64,000 nt of DNA from Arundinibacter roseus (GCF_004348825.1 NZ_SMJU01000011.1:62001-126000); one strand, 5' to 3'. Positions 16,863 to 26,941 are shown, counted from the first letter of the stretch. Numbers and translations are program-made. Notes: generated from the letters alone by a model not told the origin.

Positions 16863-19247
16863 ATGATTAGAAATTACTTAAAAATCGCCTGGCGAAATCT
16901 AACGCGCAATACACTTTATTCAACCATTAATTGTGTAGGATTAGCTGTGGGTTTAGCAGCATGTATGGCCATTAGCCTGTACGTGTGGGACGAATACCAA
17001 TACGACCGAGCCGTACCGCACTTTGAACAAACGTATCGGGTGACGGAAAGGCAAAAACAGGCCACGGGACTTTACGACCTTGCCGTAACGCCCGGCCCAC
17101 TGGCGCCAGCGCTCAAAGATGATTTTCCCGAAATTACCGAAACGGTTCGCCTAGGGGCATGGTCGGGATTGCTTCAGTACCAACAAACGGCGGTTGAACC
17201 CGAAGCCATGCGAGTAGTTGATGCTTCTTTTTTGTCCTTTTTTGGGTTTAAACTCCTGAAAGGAAACCCGCAAACCGTTTTATCATCGCCTGACGAAATT
17301 GTAATCAGTGAAGCCGTGGCCGAAAGGTTTTTTGGCAAAGATTGGCGCGCTCAATCCGTTCTGGGAAAAACCATTCATTACAATCAGGAACGCCCGCTTC
17401 GTTTGTCAGGCATCGTTGAAAATTCGCCGGCGCGTTCTCACATTCAATTTGATGTATTATTGCCCTTAAAATACTTTGAGTTGAATGATAAATGGAGTTA
17501 CAATTGGGGCAGCAATAATTACCATACGTACCTCAAAATAAGGCCGGATACCGACATAGCCTCTTTCAGTCAGAAGCTGGCAGGGCAATTAAAAAAATAC
17601 GACAAAGACAACGAAACACCGCTTTTGCTGCAACCACTACGTGAAATTCATTTGTATTCCGACTTCGATTTTGGCACTGATTGGGGCATTCATGGCAACA
17701 TTCGGTATATCCGTATTTTCGTCCTTGTGGGGTTGATCATACTGCTCATTGCTCTGTTCAATTTCATCAATCTATCCACCGCACGAGCCACGCAGCGGGC
17801 CCGGGAAGTGGGCGTCCGCAAAAGCGTAGGCGCGTTACGCTCCAGCCTGATTGTGCAGTTTTGGGGCGAGTCGTTATTGATGACCAGCATAGCCCTGGGC
17901 GTGGGGTTGGTACTGCTTAATTTATTGATGCCTTTTTTCAATGAGTTGTCCGGCAAAGTGATGGTCGTGCCTTTTCAACAGCCGCTTTTCTGGGCTTCCA
18001 TGGTCGGAGTGCTGTTGTTTATCAGCTTTTTGACTGGGCTTTATCCCGCCTTTTATCTTTCCTCGTTCCGTCCGGTTAGGGTGCTGAAAGGGATTTACGA
18101 TAAGAAATCAGGTGCTGGTTTTCGTAAAACGCTGGTGGTGACTCAGTTTGTAATGTCAATTGTTTTGATCATTGGCACAGTGGGGCTGTTCCAACAATTA
18201 CAATTCATACAAGACAAAAAATTGGGGTTTGATAAAGAGCAGTTGCTGTATGTACGACTTAAAGGAAATGTACGAGAAAAGTCACTGACCCTGAAAGAGT
18301 TACTAACGAAGCAGAGCAGTATTGCATCAGTTTCGGCTACCACGAGTACGTTAGTCAATATGCAAAACACTTCGTATATCGAGTGGGCAGGAAAGACCCC
18401 CAATGATGATTTCTTGATCACTCAAATGAACGTTGACGCTGATTTCCTGAAAACAACTGGCATGGCGCTGGCTGCCGGACGCAACTTTTCAACCGCCATA
18501 GCAAGCGACACAAGTAGCAAGTTCGGCACCTACCTCATAAACGAAACCGCCGCCAGGCGCATGGGTTGGACACCGCAAAAGGCATTGGGAAAAAAAGTGA
18601 ATTTTTGGGGACTTGACGGAACAATTGTGGGCGTGCTACGCGACTTTCATTTCCGTCCCATGAATGTTAAGATCGAACCGTTCATTGTTCGTTTTCGTCC
18701 AAAAGAAAGTTATTTCAATCTGTTGGTCAAAACACGCCCCAACGAAACACAACGTGCATTAGCCGACATTGCCCAACTCTATAAAAAGTTTGAACCCAAT
18801 CAGCCGTTCAGTTACGGATTTGTAAACGAGGATTTAGAACGTCAATACGCCGTTGAGCAGCGCACCGGACAATTGCTTTTGTGCTTTTCCATTCTTGCCA
18901 TTTTGATTAGCTGTTTGGGTTTGTTTGGGTTGGCCACTTTCACTGCCGAACAACGCATCAAAGAAATTGGCATCCGAAAAGTGATGGGTGCTTCCATTGC
19001 AAATATTACGGGCTTGTTGTCCAAAGATTTTATCAAACTCGTGTTGATTGCCAACGGCATTGCGTTTCCATTGGCTTACTACGGACTGAATCACTGGCTG
19101 CAGGATTTTGAGTACCGTATCGGTATCGAATGGTGGATTTTTGCCTTGGCAGGCATTATGGCTATTGGAATCTCTTTGGTAACAGTGAGTTTTCAAGCAA
19201 TAAAGGCAGCGCTGATGAATCCGGTGAAAAGTCTACGAAGCGAATGA
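16863..19247 (+). CDS. FtsX/MacB-type ABC permease, copy 1
   Basis: A 794-residue inner-membrane protein with the two-part MacB/FtsX architecture. It has an N-terminal membrane helix (CVGLAVGLAACMAISLYVW), a large periplasmic MacB_PCD domain (containing the FPEITETVRLG segment), three central helices, a second periplasmic domain, and a final FtsX helix set that ends MNPVKSLRSE. In MacB-like systems such permeases work by mechanotransmission with an ATPase, moving or releasing lipoproteins, peptides or drugs. No ATPase or membrane-fusion partner is in the window. Two further paralogues follow, indicating a locally amplified family. Confidence 0.88.
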   Translation: MIRNYLKIAWRNLTRNTLYSTINCVGLAVGLAACMAISLYVWDEYQYDRAVPHFEQTYRVTERQKQATGLYDLAVTPGPLAPALKDDFPEITETVRLGAWSGLLQYQQTAVEPEAMRVVDASFLSFFGFKLLKGNPQTVLSSPDEIVISEAVAERFFGKDWRAQSVLGKTIHYNQERPLRLSGIVENSPARSHIQFDVLLPLKYFELNDKWSYNWGSNNYHTYLKIRPDTDIASFSQKLAGQLKKYDKDNETPLLLQPLREIHLYSDFDFGTDWGIHGNIRYIRIFVLVGLIILLIALFNFINLSTARATQRAREVGVRKSVGALRSSLIVQFWGESLLMTSIALGVGLVLLNLLMPFFNELSGKVMVVPFQQPLFWASMVGVLLFISFLTGLYPAFYLSSFRPVRVLKGIYDKKSGAGFRKTLVVTQFVMSIVLIIGTVGLFQQLQFIQDKKLGFDKEQLLYVRLKGNVREKSLTLKELLTKQSSIASVSATTSTLVNMQNTSYIEWAGKTPNDDFLITQMNVDADFLKTTGMALAAGRNFSTAIASDTSSKFGTYLINETAARRMGWTPQKALGKKVNFWGLDGTIVGVLRDFHFRPMNVKIEPFIVRFRPKESYFNLLVKTRPNETQRALADIAQLYKKFEPNQPFSYGFVNEDLERQYAVEQRTGQLLLCFSILAILISCLGLFGLATFTAEQRIKEIGIRKVMGASIANITGLLSKDFIKLVLIANGIAFPLAYYGLNHWLQDFEYRIGIEWWIFALAGIMAIGISLVTVSFQAIKAALMNPVKSLRSE

Positions 19248-19273
19248 GTAAAGGTTGAATAGTTATATAAGAT

Positions 19274-19762
19274 TCAACGAAAAAGCAGATCCAAATCAAG
19301 TTCAATACCTGTAACTGAATCGATTAATTGGCCTTTTGTAAATACCTGTTTTGATCCATCAGGAAATAAAATATATGCGTTTTGCAAGACAGGAATAATT
19401 AGCCACACAGAAAGAACACCTGCCGGGAAATACTGCTTGTACGCTTTATCAGTTAACTCTGTAAGTGCTTGACGGGGTGAAAGAATCTCAACAGCTGTAA
19501 TGGGCGGCTTGGAGTAGAATATAACATCATTTAACCAATCAACCATCAAATGATTATAAATGGAAATATCCGGCTTGCATTTGACCGTTGAAAGTTCGAG
19601 TTCAAGTTCTGGCAGAATATCGTATTGATCCTCATACCGATTGAGCGCCACACATAACCGATGAATTAATTTTGAATGATTAACAGACATAATATCTTCA
19701 GAATGATACTCTTCGATAAGATCGTGATTGGCAGTTTCCATATCATCTACTTTTTTAACCAA
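19274..19762 (-). CDS. Uma2-family protein (putative restriction-endonuclease fold)
   Basis: This 162-residue protein matches the Uma2 (DUF820) family, whose members have a PD-(D/E)XK-like nuclease fold and mostly unknown roles. Visible hallmarks are KCKPDISIYNHL, PPITAVEILSPRQAL, DKAYKQYFPAGVLSVWLI and the closing strand VTGIELDLDLLF. It stands alone, antisense between two permease genes, and begins 18 bp from the next permease start. An alternative start is the Met at residue 8. The arrangement suggests insertion into the permease array. Confidence 0.8.
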   Translation of the reverse strand: MVKKVDDMETANHDLIEEYHSEDIMSVNHSKLIHRLCVALNRYEDQYDILPELELELSTVKCKPDISIYNHLMVDWLNDVIFYSKPPITAVEILSPRQALTELTDKAYKQYFPAGVLSVWLIIPVLQNAYILFPDGSKQVFTKGQLIDSVTGIELDLDLLFR

Positions 19763-19780
19763 ATATAACCAAATACCCTC

Positions 19781-22180
19781 ATGCTCTCCAACTACTTCAA
19801 AATCGCCTGGCGGAATCTGCTACAAAACAAACTTTACTCAAGTATCAACATTGTGGGTCTGGCGGTGGGGCTGTCGGCCTGTATCGTGATCATGCTGTTT
19901 GTAAATTATGAAAATGGCTTTGACAAGATTCACACCAAAAACCTTTTTCGGCTAAATGAAATTCAAACCTTTGACGGTATGGTCGAACCTCAGAAAGTTG
20001 CCTTATCCATGTACCCAATGGGCCCATCTCTAAAAGAAGAATACCCTGAAATAAAAGATTTTGTTAGAATCGACGATCAGGAACATGTCATTCTTTCCCA
20101 TAACAATAAAAAAGTAGAGCTGCCAGTAGTCCTGTGGGCCGATGCAAATTTTTTGGACATGTTTAATTTTCCGCTCTTACAGGGAGACCCCGCCACAGTA
20201 TTGATTGAACCAAATACAGTAGTTTTAACCCAAAAAAGTGCCATTGCCATTTTTGGAAATCAACTGCCTTTGGGACAAACCATTACGTATTTGGGACGTG
20301 ATACAATTGCCTTTAAAGTGACAGGGATTCTAGCGGATTTACCTTCCAATTCACACCTGCAGTTCGATGCACTTTTTTCGTTTAAGACCATACCAGAAGA
20401 AAATTTGAATTATTGGGGTGGAAATTTTGTGATCACGTATCTTGAATTAGACGGAAATGCAAATTTGTCTACACTGGAAGAAAAATTTCCGGCCTTCCTG
20501 AAAAAATATGCTGGGGAGGATGCCAAATTCTATGAATTGTTTTTGCAACCACTGTCCGAAATTCATGCCCATTCAACCGACATTACACACGATTATTTGA
20601 ATTTTCAAAAATTCGACCGCAAATACACCTATATATTTTCAATAATAGCCCTACTAGTGCTGGTAATCGCCTGCATGAATTTTATGAATCTCTCGACTTC
20701 CCGCTCTACTGGACGCGCCAGGGAGGTAGGCATTCGTAAATCGATTGGAGCTCAAAGATTTCAACTCGCCGGGCAGTTTATTGGAGAATCGGTTCTGATT
20801 GCTTTGTCTTCACTAGTGGTAGCTGTGGGGATAATAAAACTTTCACTTCCCTTTATTAATCAATTCAGTGAGCGCAAACTGATGTTTTCTTTGTTTTCAG
20901 ACATCATTTTGCTAGTCACGATGATTACTGGAACCATCCTGGTCGGCATATTCTCAGGACTATATCCAGCAATTTATCTGTCGTCTTTTCAGGCAGCCAA
21001 AGTCCTGAAAGGCACCATTCAGCAGGGCAAAAGTACATTCCGGAATACTTTGGTGGTAGTGCAGTTTAGTTGGGCAGTTGCTCTGATTATAGGAACTGGA
21101 TTTGCATTAAAACAGCTTCGTTTCATGCAGGAAAAAGATCCAGGTTTTCAAAAAGATCAAGTTATACTAGTACCCCTTGATGCTCAATCGACCGAAAAGT
21201 ACAATTCCTTGAAGGAGCAACTTCTTTCCAATTCTCAGATTGAATCTGTGTCAGGTTCCTGGCAACGGCTGGGAAATAACTTTCATCAGGGAGGGCTTGA
21301 ATTTCAGTCAGAAGGGCTGATTCGTGAGATAGGCACCTCCTATGTAGTGGTGGATCCTGACTATCTGACTCTATACAAGATGGAACTTGTGGCCGGACGA
21401 AATTTTCGGACAGATATTTCGGACAATGGCCAGTCATATATAATTAATGAGTCGATGGCCAGGGAGTTATTAAAAGGGATCAAATCATCAGACCAGAATT
21501 CTCTAATTGGCAAATCTTTTGGTTTTCGCAATGATTCCAAAGACTCTCTGGGAACTATCATAGGTATTGCCAAAGACTTCAATTTTAATTCCCTGCATCA
21601 TAAAATCGAAACCCTGGTTTTACATAACCAACAAAAGTGGGGATATTCAGAAATGTCTATTCGGATCACAGGATCAGATTCCAGACAGGCCATTGCAGCC
21701 ATTAAGAAGATCTGGAATCAGCAGTTGCCGCAACAAACATTTACTTATTCGTTTCTGAACGATCACTTCAACAACCTCTACCATGCTGATAAACAGGTAA
21801 ATACAATCGTTGGATCACTAGCAGGATTGGCAGTATTTATTTCTGCACTGGGTTTATTCGGTTTGGCATCTTATTCCGCAGAACGGCGTACAAAAGAAAT
21901 TGGAATTCGAAAGGTGATGGGGGCCTCTGTAATCGGCATCGTGGCGTTGCTTTCCAAAGATTTCCTGAAACTCGTACTTATCGCCATCATTATCGCCAGT
22001 CCCATCGCCTGGTACGGCATGAACAAATGGCTGGCGGACTTTGCCTACAGGATCGACATTGAGTGGTGGATGTTCGCTTTGGCCGCCGGCCTTGCCGTGG
22101 GAATTGCGCTATTGACAGTGAGTTTCCAGAGCGTAAAGGCGGCGCTGATGAATCCGGTGAGGAGTCTACGAAGCGAGTAA
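19781..22180 (+). CDS. FtsX/MacB-type ABC permease, copy 2
   Basis: A 799-residue paralogue of the preceding permease with the same order of parts: first membrane helix (VGLAVGLSACIVIMLFV), MacB_PCD periplasmic domain (KEEYPEIKDFVR), central helices around YIFSIIALLVLVIACMNFMN, second periplasmic domain, and FtsX helices ending MNPVRSLRSE. The 3' end shares long identical DNA with copy 3 (51 bp at 22028-22078), pointing to recent gene conversion or duplication. It is 41 bp upstream of copy 3 and probably cotranscribed with it. The transported substrate is unknown. Confidence 0.88.
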   Translation: MLSNYFKIAWRNLLQNKLYSSINIVGLAVGLSACIVIMLFVNYENGFDKIHTKNLFRLNEIQTFDGMVEPQKVALSMYPMGPSLKEEYPEIKDFVRIDDQEHVILSHNNKKVELPVVLWADANFLDMFNFPLLQGDPATVLIEPNTVVLTQKSAIAIFGNQLPLGQTITYLGRDTIAFKVTGILADLPSNSHLQFDALFSFKTIPEENLNYWGGNFVITYLELDGNANLSTLEEKFPAFLKKYAGEDAKFYELFLQPLSEIHAHSTDITHDYLNFQKFDRKYTYIFSIIALLVLVIACMNFMNLSTSRSTGRAREVGIRKSIGAQRFQLAGQFIGESVLIALSSLVVAVGIIKLSLPFINQFSERKLMFSLFSDIILLVTMITGTILVGIFSGLYPAIYLSSFQAAKVLKGTIQQGKSTFRNTLVVVQFSWAVALIIGTGFALKQLRFMQEKDPGFQKDQVILVPLDAQSTEKYNSLKEQLLSNSQIESVSGSWQRLGNNFHQGGLEFQSEGLIREIGTSYVVVDPDYLTLYKMELVAGRNFRTDISDNGQSYIINESMARELLKGIKSSDQNSLIGKSFGFRNDSKDSLGTIIGIAKDFNFNSLHHKIETLVLHNQQKWGYSEMSIRITGSDSRQAIAAIKKIWNQQLPQQTFTYSFLNDHFNNLYHADKQVNTIVGSLAGLAVFISALGLFGLASYSAERRTKEIGIRKVMGASVIGIVALLSKDFLKLVLIAIIIASPIAWYGMNKWLADFAYRIDIEWWMFALAAGLAVGIALLTVSFQSVKAALMNPVRSLRSE

Positions 22181-22221
22181 GTGCTGTTTTTACTAATCAA
22201 TCCGGTTTAACAATTCAAAGT

Positions 22222-24594
22222 ATGATCACCAACTACCTCAAAATCGCCTTCCGCAACCTTGTCAAAAACAAGACCTACTCGCTCATCAATATTGTTGGCC
22301 TGGCCATGGGCATGTCGGTGTCGGTACTGATCCTGATGTTTGTAATGCACGAGTTCAGTTTTGACAAATTCCACGAGAAGCACGCCCGGATCTACCGGAT
22401 TTTGGCCAAAATAAAAATGGGGGATCAGGACTTACAGATGAACTCCTTCTCGGCCAAACTGGGTCCTGCCCTGAAAGAGTACAATCCGCAGGTTGAGAAC
22501 TTCGTGCGAGTAAAAGACGCGGTGGATAAAATTGTAATGAAAAATCCTGCCCGTGGGGAAGAAGCCTTTTACGAGCAGAATTTCCTATTTACCGATCCAT
22601 CTTTTTTTAAGTTGTTTTCCTTTAAAATAAAAGATGGGAGCGCTGCCAGTCTTGATCGACCCTTTACGATGGTGATTTCGGAGCGCGCCGCTAAAAAATA
22701 TTTCGGCGACGAAAATCCGGTGGGAAAAAGCCTGACGTACGAAGGAAAGTACCCTATGCAGATCATTGGGGTAGCTGAAAACCCGCCGTCCAATTCATCG
22801 TTTGATTTTGATTTCGTGGCTTCCGCTGTCACCTACCCTCAGCTGAACGAAAACAACAAAAAGGAATGGGATGTCGCAGGAATATTCGATACCTGGCTAC
22901 TGCTGGATTCGGATCAATCAGTGGCAGCGGTGGAGAAAAACATCAAGCGTGAAGGTGAGAAAACGGGAGCATTTGCAAGTGACGCAGAGTACCAATTGGA
23001 AAACCTGGCAACGATCCATTTGGGAAATAACTTCAATGAATCGGGAAATACCAAACTTATTTACATTTTCACGGGCGTGGCGGTACTCATTCTTCTTTTG
23101 GCGCTTTTCAACTACATGAGCCTCACTACGGCAAGGGCCACCTTGCGCGCCAAAGAAGTAGGGGTGCGTAAGGTAGTCGGGGCCAATCGGGGCGGGCTGG
23201 TCAGGCAGTTCTATGTAGAATCCATTTTGTTGTGTTCTGTTGCTTTTGCGCTTGCGTTCATGTTGGTGCAGCTATTGCGGCACCCTTTCTATGATCTGCT
23301 CAATCTGCGGATCGGCGCTTCGTTTCTTTTCTCACCTTCCTTTTTGGGGTACGTCATCGGGCTACTGTTAGTGAGCGCACTCATTGCCGGGAGCTACCCC
23401 GCGCTGGTATTATCGGGATTTGCGCCTCTGGAAGTTCTCAGAGGCAGGTTGGCGGGCAGACAAAGCAGTGCCGGAGTCAGGCGATTTTTCATGGTATTGC
23501 AGTTTACGGTTTCCATCATTTTAATTATATGCAGCCTGGTGGTCCGAAATCAGCTGAATTACATGCAAACTAAAAAGCTGGGGCTATACAAAGAGCAGAT
23601 ACTAAGTATTCCATTGTCTTCTTCGGTAGCTGATAGTTATTTCCCTTTACGTAACGAGATCCGGGATCAGGTAGGAGTTCAAAATGTGGCAGCAACAAAC
23701 GTGGGACTTTTCAAAGGGTACAATATGTTTTTTCTAAAAAATAGAACTACCCAACTGGATGTCCCTCTGGTCACGTATAGCGTGGATCCTAACTTCACCG
23801 AAATTCTGGGCCTGCGCTGGAAAACTAAACCCGACACCACACTATGGAAAAATCAGAGCTACATGGTTTTGAATGAAACAGCAATCAAGGAGATGGGTAT
23901 CAAGGGCGATCCTATCGGACAGGAACTGGTGCCTGGAAGTAAAGTTGCAGGTGTTTTAAAAGACTTTCATTTCTCATCCATCCAAAGCGAAATCAGGGCC
24001 ATGGGACTTTTTGTGTCAAATGATACCACCAACCTGGTGAAGGCATTGGCAGGTAGAGGAGAGTTGTATGTCCGGCTTGATCCCAAAACCAACATTCAGG
24101 AAAAAATCGCTACCATCGGAAAGATCTTCAAAAAGTACGACCAGGAAAAACCTTTCGAGTATTATTTTCTTGACGATGCGTTCAACGAAACCTTCAAGAC
24201 CGAAATCAGGATGTCGACCATGTTTACGATCTTTACTTCCTTCGCGGTTTTCATTGCCTGCATGGGGTTGTTTGGCCTGGCCGCTTTCACTGCCGAAACC
24301 CGCACCAAGGAAATCGGCATCCGCAAGGTACTGGGCGCATCCGTCAGTGGCATCGTGGCTTTGCTCTCCAAAGATTTCCTGAAACTGGTCCTTGTTGCCG
24401 TCGTCATCGCTTCGCCCATCGCCTGGTATGCGATGAGCCAGTGGCTGGCGGACTTTGCCTACAGGATCGACATTGAGTGGTGGATGTTCGCTCTGGCCGG
24501 AGGCCTGGGTATAGGCATTGCGATATTGACGGTGAGTTTCCAGAGCGTGAAGGCAGCGCTGATGAATCCGGTGAAGAGTTTACGTAGTGAGTAA
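22222..24594 (+). CDS. FtsX/MacB-type ABC permease, copy 3
   Basis: The third paralogue, 790 residues from the ATG at 22222. The frame is open further upstream to 22063, but that part overlaps copy 2 and lacks protein character, while MITNYLKIAFRNL is the standard start of this family. It has the same domain order: helix one (VGLAMGMSVSVLILMFV), MacB_PCD, three helices, second periplasmic domain, and the ending MNPVKSLRSE. Together with copy 2 it forms a likely two-gene operon. The function is export- or envelope-related by family; no specific substrate can be named. Confidence 0.88.
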   Translation: MITNYLKIAFRNLVKNKTYSLINIVGLAMGMSVSVLILMFVMHEFSFDKFHEKHARIYRILAKIKMGDQDLQMNSFSAKLGPALKEYNPQVENFVRVKDAVDKIVMKNPARGEEAFYEQNFLFTDPSFFKLFSFKIKDGSAASLDRPFTMVISERAAKKYFGDENPVGKSLTYEGKYPMQIIGVAENPPSNSSFDFDFVASAVTYPQLNENNKKEWDVAGIFDTWLLLDSDQSVAAVEKNIKREGEKTGAFASDAEYQLENLATIHLGNNFNESGNTKLIYIFTGVAVLILLLALFNYMSLTTARATLRAKEVGVRKVVGANRGGLVRQFYVESILLCSVAFALAFMLVQLLRHPFYDLLNLRIGASFLFSPSFLGYVIGLLLVSALIAGSYPALVLSGFAPLEVLRGRLAGRQSSAGVRRFFMVLQFTVSIILIICSLVVRNQLNYMQTKKLGLYKEQILSIPLSSSVADSYFPLRNEIRDQVGVQNVAATNVGLFKGYNMFFLKNRTTQLDVPLVTYSVDPNFTEILGLRWKTKPDTTLWKNQSYMVLNETAIKEMGIKGDPIGQELVPGSKVAGVLKDFHFSSIQSEIRAMGLFVSNDTTNLVKALAGRGELYVRLDPKTNIQEKIATIGKIFKKYDQEKPFEYYFLDDAFNETFKTEIRMSTMFTIFTSFAVFIACMGLFGLAAFTAETRTKEIGIRKVLGASVSGIVALLSKDFLKLVLVAVVIASPIAWYAMSQWLADFAYRIDIEWWMFALAGGLGIGIAILTVSFQSVKAALMNPVKSLRSE

Positions 24595-24618
24595 ACGGGA
24601 CGGGAGGAATTTCCCAAA

Positions 24619-24972
24619 TTGTCAGCACCTTACACTCAGGCGATTAAGGCAGAATATCCTGAGATCACACAGGCCATCAGGCTTTGGGTAAACGTAATCG
24701 ATAATAAGACTGTGCTAACGGCACAGAAGCCGGGCAAGCCTGATATATCAGCTGGTAAAATTCCACTTGAACACCTGGCAACTTTCGTCGGAATATTCAG
24801 CTACTCAATCCGGCTATTCTCAGGCTGGCAGAATCGGGATAAACCTTATAAATCAATATTTCTTTACCCCTTAAGTAAGGGCCGGTGTCTCTGCTTTCAA
24901 ATCAGCTTCAATTCATGTTTTGGGAGGGGTATTTACCAGCCTATTTTAGCAAATATGTTTTTCAGGATATGA
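24619..24972 (+). pseudogene. Decayed fragment of a fourth MacB-type permease
   Basis: The frame beginning at the TTG at 24619 reads APYTQAIKAEYPEITQAIRL, clearly matching the periplasmic segment of the three upstream permeases (LKDDFPEITETVRLG, LKEEYPEIKDFVR). A later FSYSIRLFSGW stretch recalls their FSF-leading region. The rest is divergent, and the N-terminal and all FtsX parts are missing. It is therefore a remnant of a further copy that once extended the array. Confidence 0.6.
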
Positions 24973-25039
24973 GTAAATTGAGCTTGTATGACTATTTATA
25001 TGTATATTAGAACAATTCTTATTCAGAATTTACACAATC

Positions 25040-25660
25040 TTGCCACTGCAATCGTCAAAATCTGGCTTACTTCGCACGGAAGAAACCGACCTCTGGAACG
25101 CATTCAGAGCGGGAGACCGTGTGGCCTTTGGTCAAATATACGACCTGCACATTCAGGAACTTCTTTCCTATGGCTACCGTATGACCAGCGATCGGCAACT
25201 GATCAAGGACAGCATACAGGATTTGTTTTTATACCTGTGGGTTCACCGTGAGAATTTATCTCCGACCCAGTCTATTAAATTTTATCTCTACCGATCCCTA
25301 AGAAACCGGCTTATTCGAACTGCCGAAAAAACTACGGAAGTTTCACTTGATAACCTGCCTTTTCCTGAAAGTATATTGACCGATCTGCCTTATGAGGCCG
25401 AATGGGTTTCACGGGAACAAAATCAGGAACGCTCCTACCAACTTCAGCAAGCACTCGCAAAATTGCCCAAACGCCAGCAGGAAGTGATTCAGCTTCGCTA
25501 TTACCACGATTTTTCTTTGGAAGAAATCGCAAAACTACTTCAAATCAACAATCAGTCCGTACGTAATCATCTCTCCCTGGCAGTAAACCGATTGCGTGAT
25601 TTTTTTGAACCGGGGGTACTATTCTTGCTTCTATTCCTGGAACTCCTAAAAAAAATCTGA
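25040..25660 (+). CDS. ECF-type RNA polymerase sigma factor (locus B) with hydrophobic C-terminal tail
   Basis: An ECF sigma factor of about 206 residues. Region 2 is AFGQIYDLHIQELLSYGYR to IKDSIQDLFLYLW; region 4 is LPKRQQEVIQLRYYHDFSLE with the helix-turn-helix EIAKLLQINNQSVRNHLSLA. No in-frame ATG exists before region 2, so the TTG at 25040 is the best start, though other non-ATG codons back to 24992 are possible. The C-terminus ends in a hydrophobic run at about residues 193-203 (VLFLLLFLELL), echoing the locus A sigma factor. It is followed by FecR and should switch on the SusCD pair downstream. Confidence 0.9.
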   Translation: MPLQSSKSGLLRTEETDLWNAFRAGDRVAFGQIYDLHIQELLSYGYRMTSDRQLIKDSIQDLFLYLWVHRENLSPTQSIKFYLYRSLRNRLIRTAEKTTEVSLDNLPFPESILTDLPYEAEWVSREQNQERSYQLQQALAKLPKRQQEVIQLRYYHDFSLEEIAKLLQINNQSVRNHLSLAVNRLRDFFEPGVLFLLLFLELLKKI

Positions 25661-25728
25661 ATTATTTTAAGAAAAACGAGTACAAAATCTTTCTCCTTCA
25701 ATCTAGGGGATAAGAACCTCATTTTTCT

Positions 25729-26832
25729 ATGTATCAGAAACACGCTTCGTATCAACTTGCTGACTTCGTAACCGACGAAGAATTTATTGAATGGGTTCGC
25801 CGGCCTACACCGCATGCCGATGCCTATTGGAAGGAGTTTCTGGAAATCTTTCCCCACCAAAGTTCAACCATTTACAAGGCCCGGCTTGCCGTAAAAATGC
25901 TCATTCAGGAAAGTGGAGAAACCCAGGGCGCTGAACAGGATGCCCGACAAATCTGGGATACCATTGAGCAGTCACTTGATTCGCCAAAATCTGTATCCTT
26001 CTCACTATTCCTGAAACCTTACGTTCGGTGGGCTGCGGTCCTAGCCCTTATTTGCCTGGCAGGAGCCGGATGGTGGGCCGTACAATCATTGGACAAAACA
26101 TCAGAAAGCAACTATCAGACAATGATTCAGGATGCAAAGATACTTGCTGCGATGGAGGAAGTTACTAACCTAACTGACCAACCACGCAGGGTAACCTTGC
26201 CCGATGGTAGTTTGGTAGTACTGGAAAAAGATAGCCGTCTGAGTTATGCCAAAAGTTTTATGGGTAGTAATCTACGGGAGGTTTATCTTACTGGCGAAGC
26301 CTATTTTGATGTAGCCAAAGATCCTCAAAAACCATTTTTGGTCTTTTCCAATGAACTGGTAACCAAGGTTATAGGGACCAGTTTTCGCATAAAAGCATTT
26401 GACAGTGAAAAGAATATCGTAGTATCCGTTCGTAGTGGACGGGTGTCGGTGTATGCGCATAAATCAGGTATGAATGCAGACCCAGAGACAACTGGCCTTC
26501 TGCTGACCCCTAACCAGGAGGTTCAATTTGATCGCGCCGGACAGCGGTTTAGTAGAACCCTGATTGAAAAACCAATGGCACTGCTGAACAAAGAAGAGTT
26601 GCAGCAATTTTCGTTTGAAGATGCGCCTGTTAGCAGAATATTTGATGCCCTAGAAAAAGTGTACGGTGTCGAAATTGTATTTGACGAGGAGGTGCTTTCC
26701 AATTGTCGTTTGACAACTTCGCTCTCGGCTGAAACCCTTTTTGAAAAGCTGGAAGTTATTTGCGAGGGCATCGGAGCTACCTACAAATTGGTCGATGCAC
26801 ACGTCGTAATCAGTGGCAAAGGCTGCAACTAA
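25729..26832 (+). CDS. FecR-family anti-sigma factor (locus B)
   Basis: A 367-residue inner-membrane anti-sigma factor. Residues about 1-95 form the cytoplasmic sigma-binding part, one transmembrane helix lies at about 100-119 (WAAVLALICLAGAGWWAV), and the periplasmic FecR domain starts near RVTLPDGSLVVLEKDSRLSY. The C-terminal STN-like domain ends VISGKGCN, closely parallel to the locus A homologue. It lies 68 bp after the sigma gene and before SusC, so it should transmit the substrate-bound signal from SusC to the sigma factor. Confidence 0.93.
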   Translation: MYQKHASYQLADFVTDEEFIEWVRRPTPHADAYWKEFLEIFPHQSSTIYKARLAVKMLIQESGETQGAEQDARQIWDTIEQSLDSPKSVSFSLFLKPYVRWAAVLALICLAGAGWWAVQSLDKTSESNYQTMIQDAKILAAMEEVTNLTDQPRRVTLPDGSLVVLEKDSRLSYAKSFMGSNLREVYLTGEAYFDVAKDPQKPFLVFSNELVTKVIGTSFRIKAFDSEKNIVVSVRSGRVSVYAHKSGMNADPETTGLLLTPNQEVQFDRAGQRFSRTLIEKPMALLNKEELQQFSFEDAPVSRIFDALEKVYGVEIVFDEEVLSNCRLTTSLSAETLFEKLEVICEGIGATYKLVDAHVVISGKGCN

Positions 26833-26941
26833 TATTTAGACAATTAATTGATTGATAGAATTTTAGGGAAATAATTTACGATAAAGAACCTTAAACCTAA
26901 CCTGCCTATGTAGAAAAAACTGCGTATCAAAGTATAAGAAA

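Noticed and set aside
22063-22221. Upstream extension of permease copy 3
   Set aside because: The extra 53 residues overlap copy 2 in another frame and have no family similarity; the ATG at 22222 starts the conserved region.
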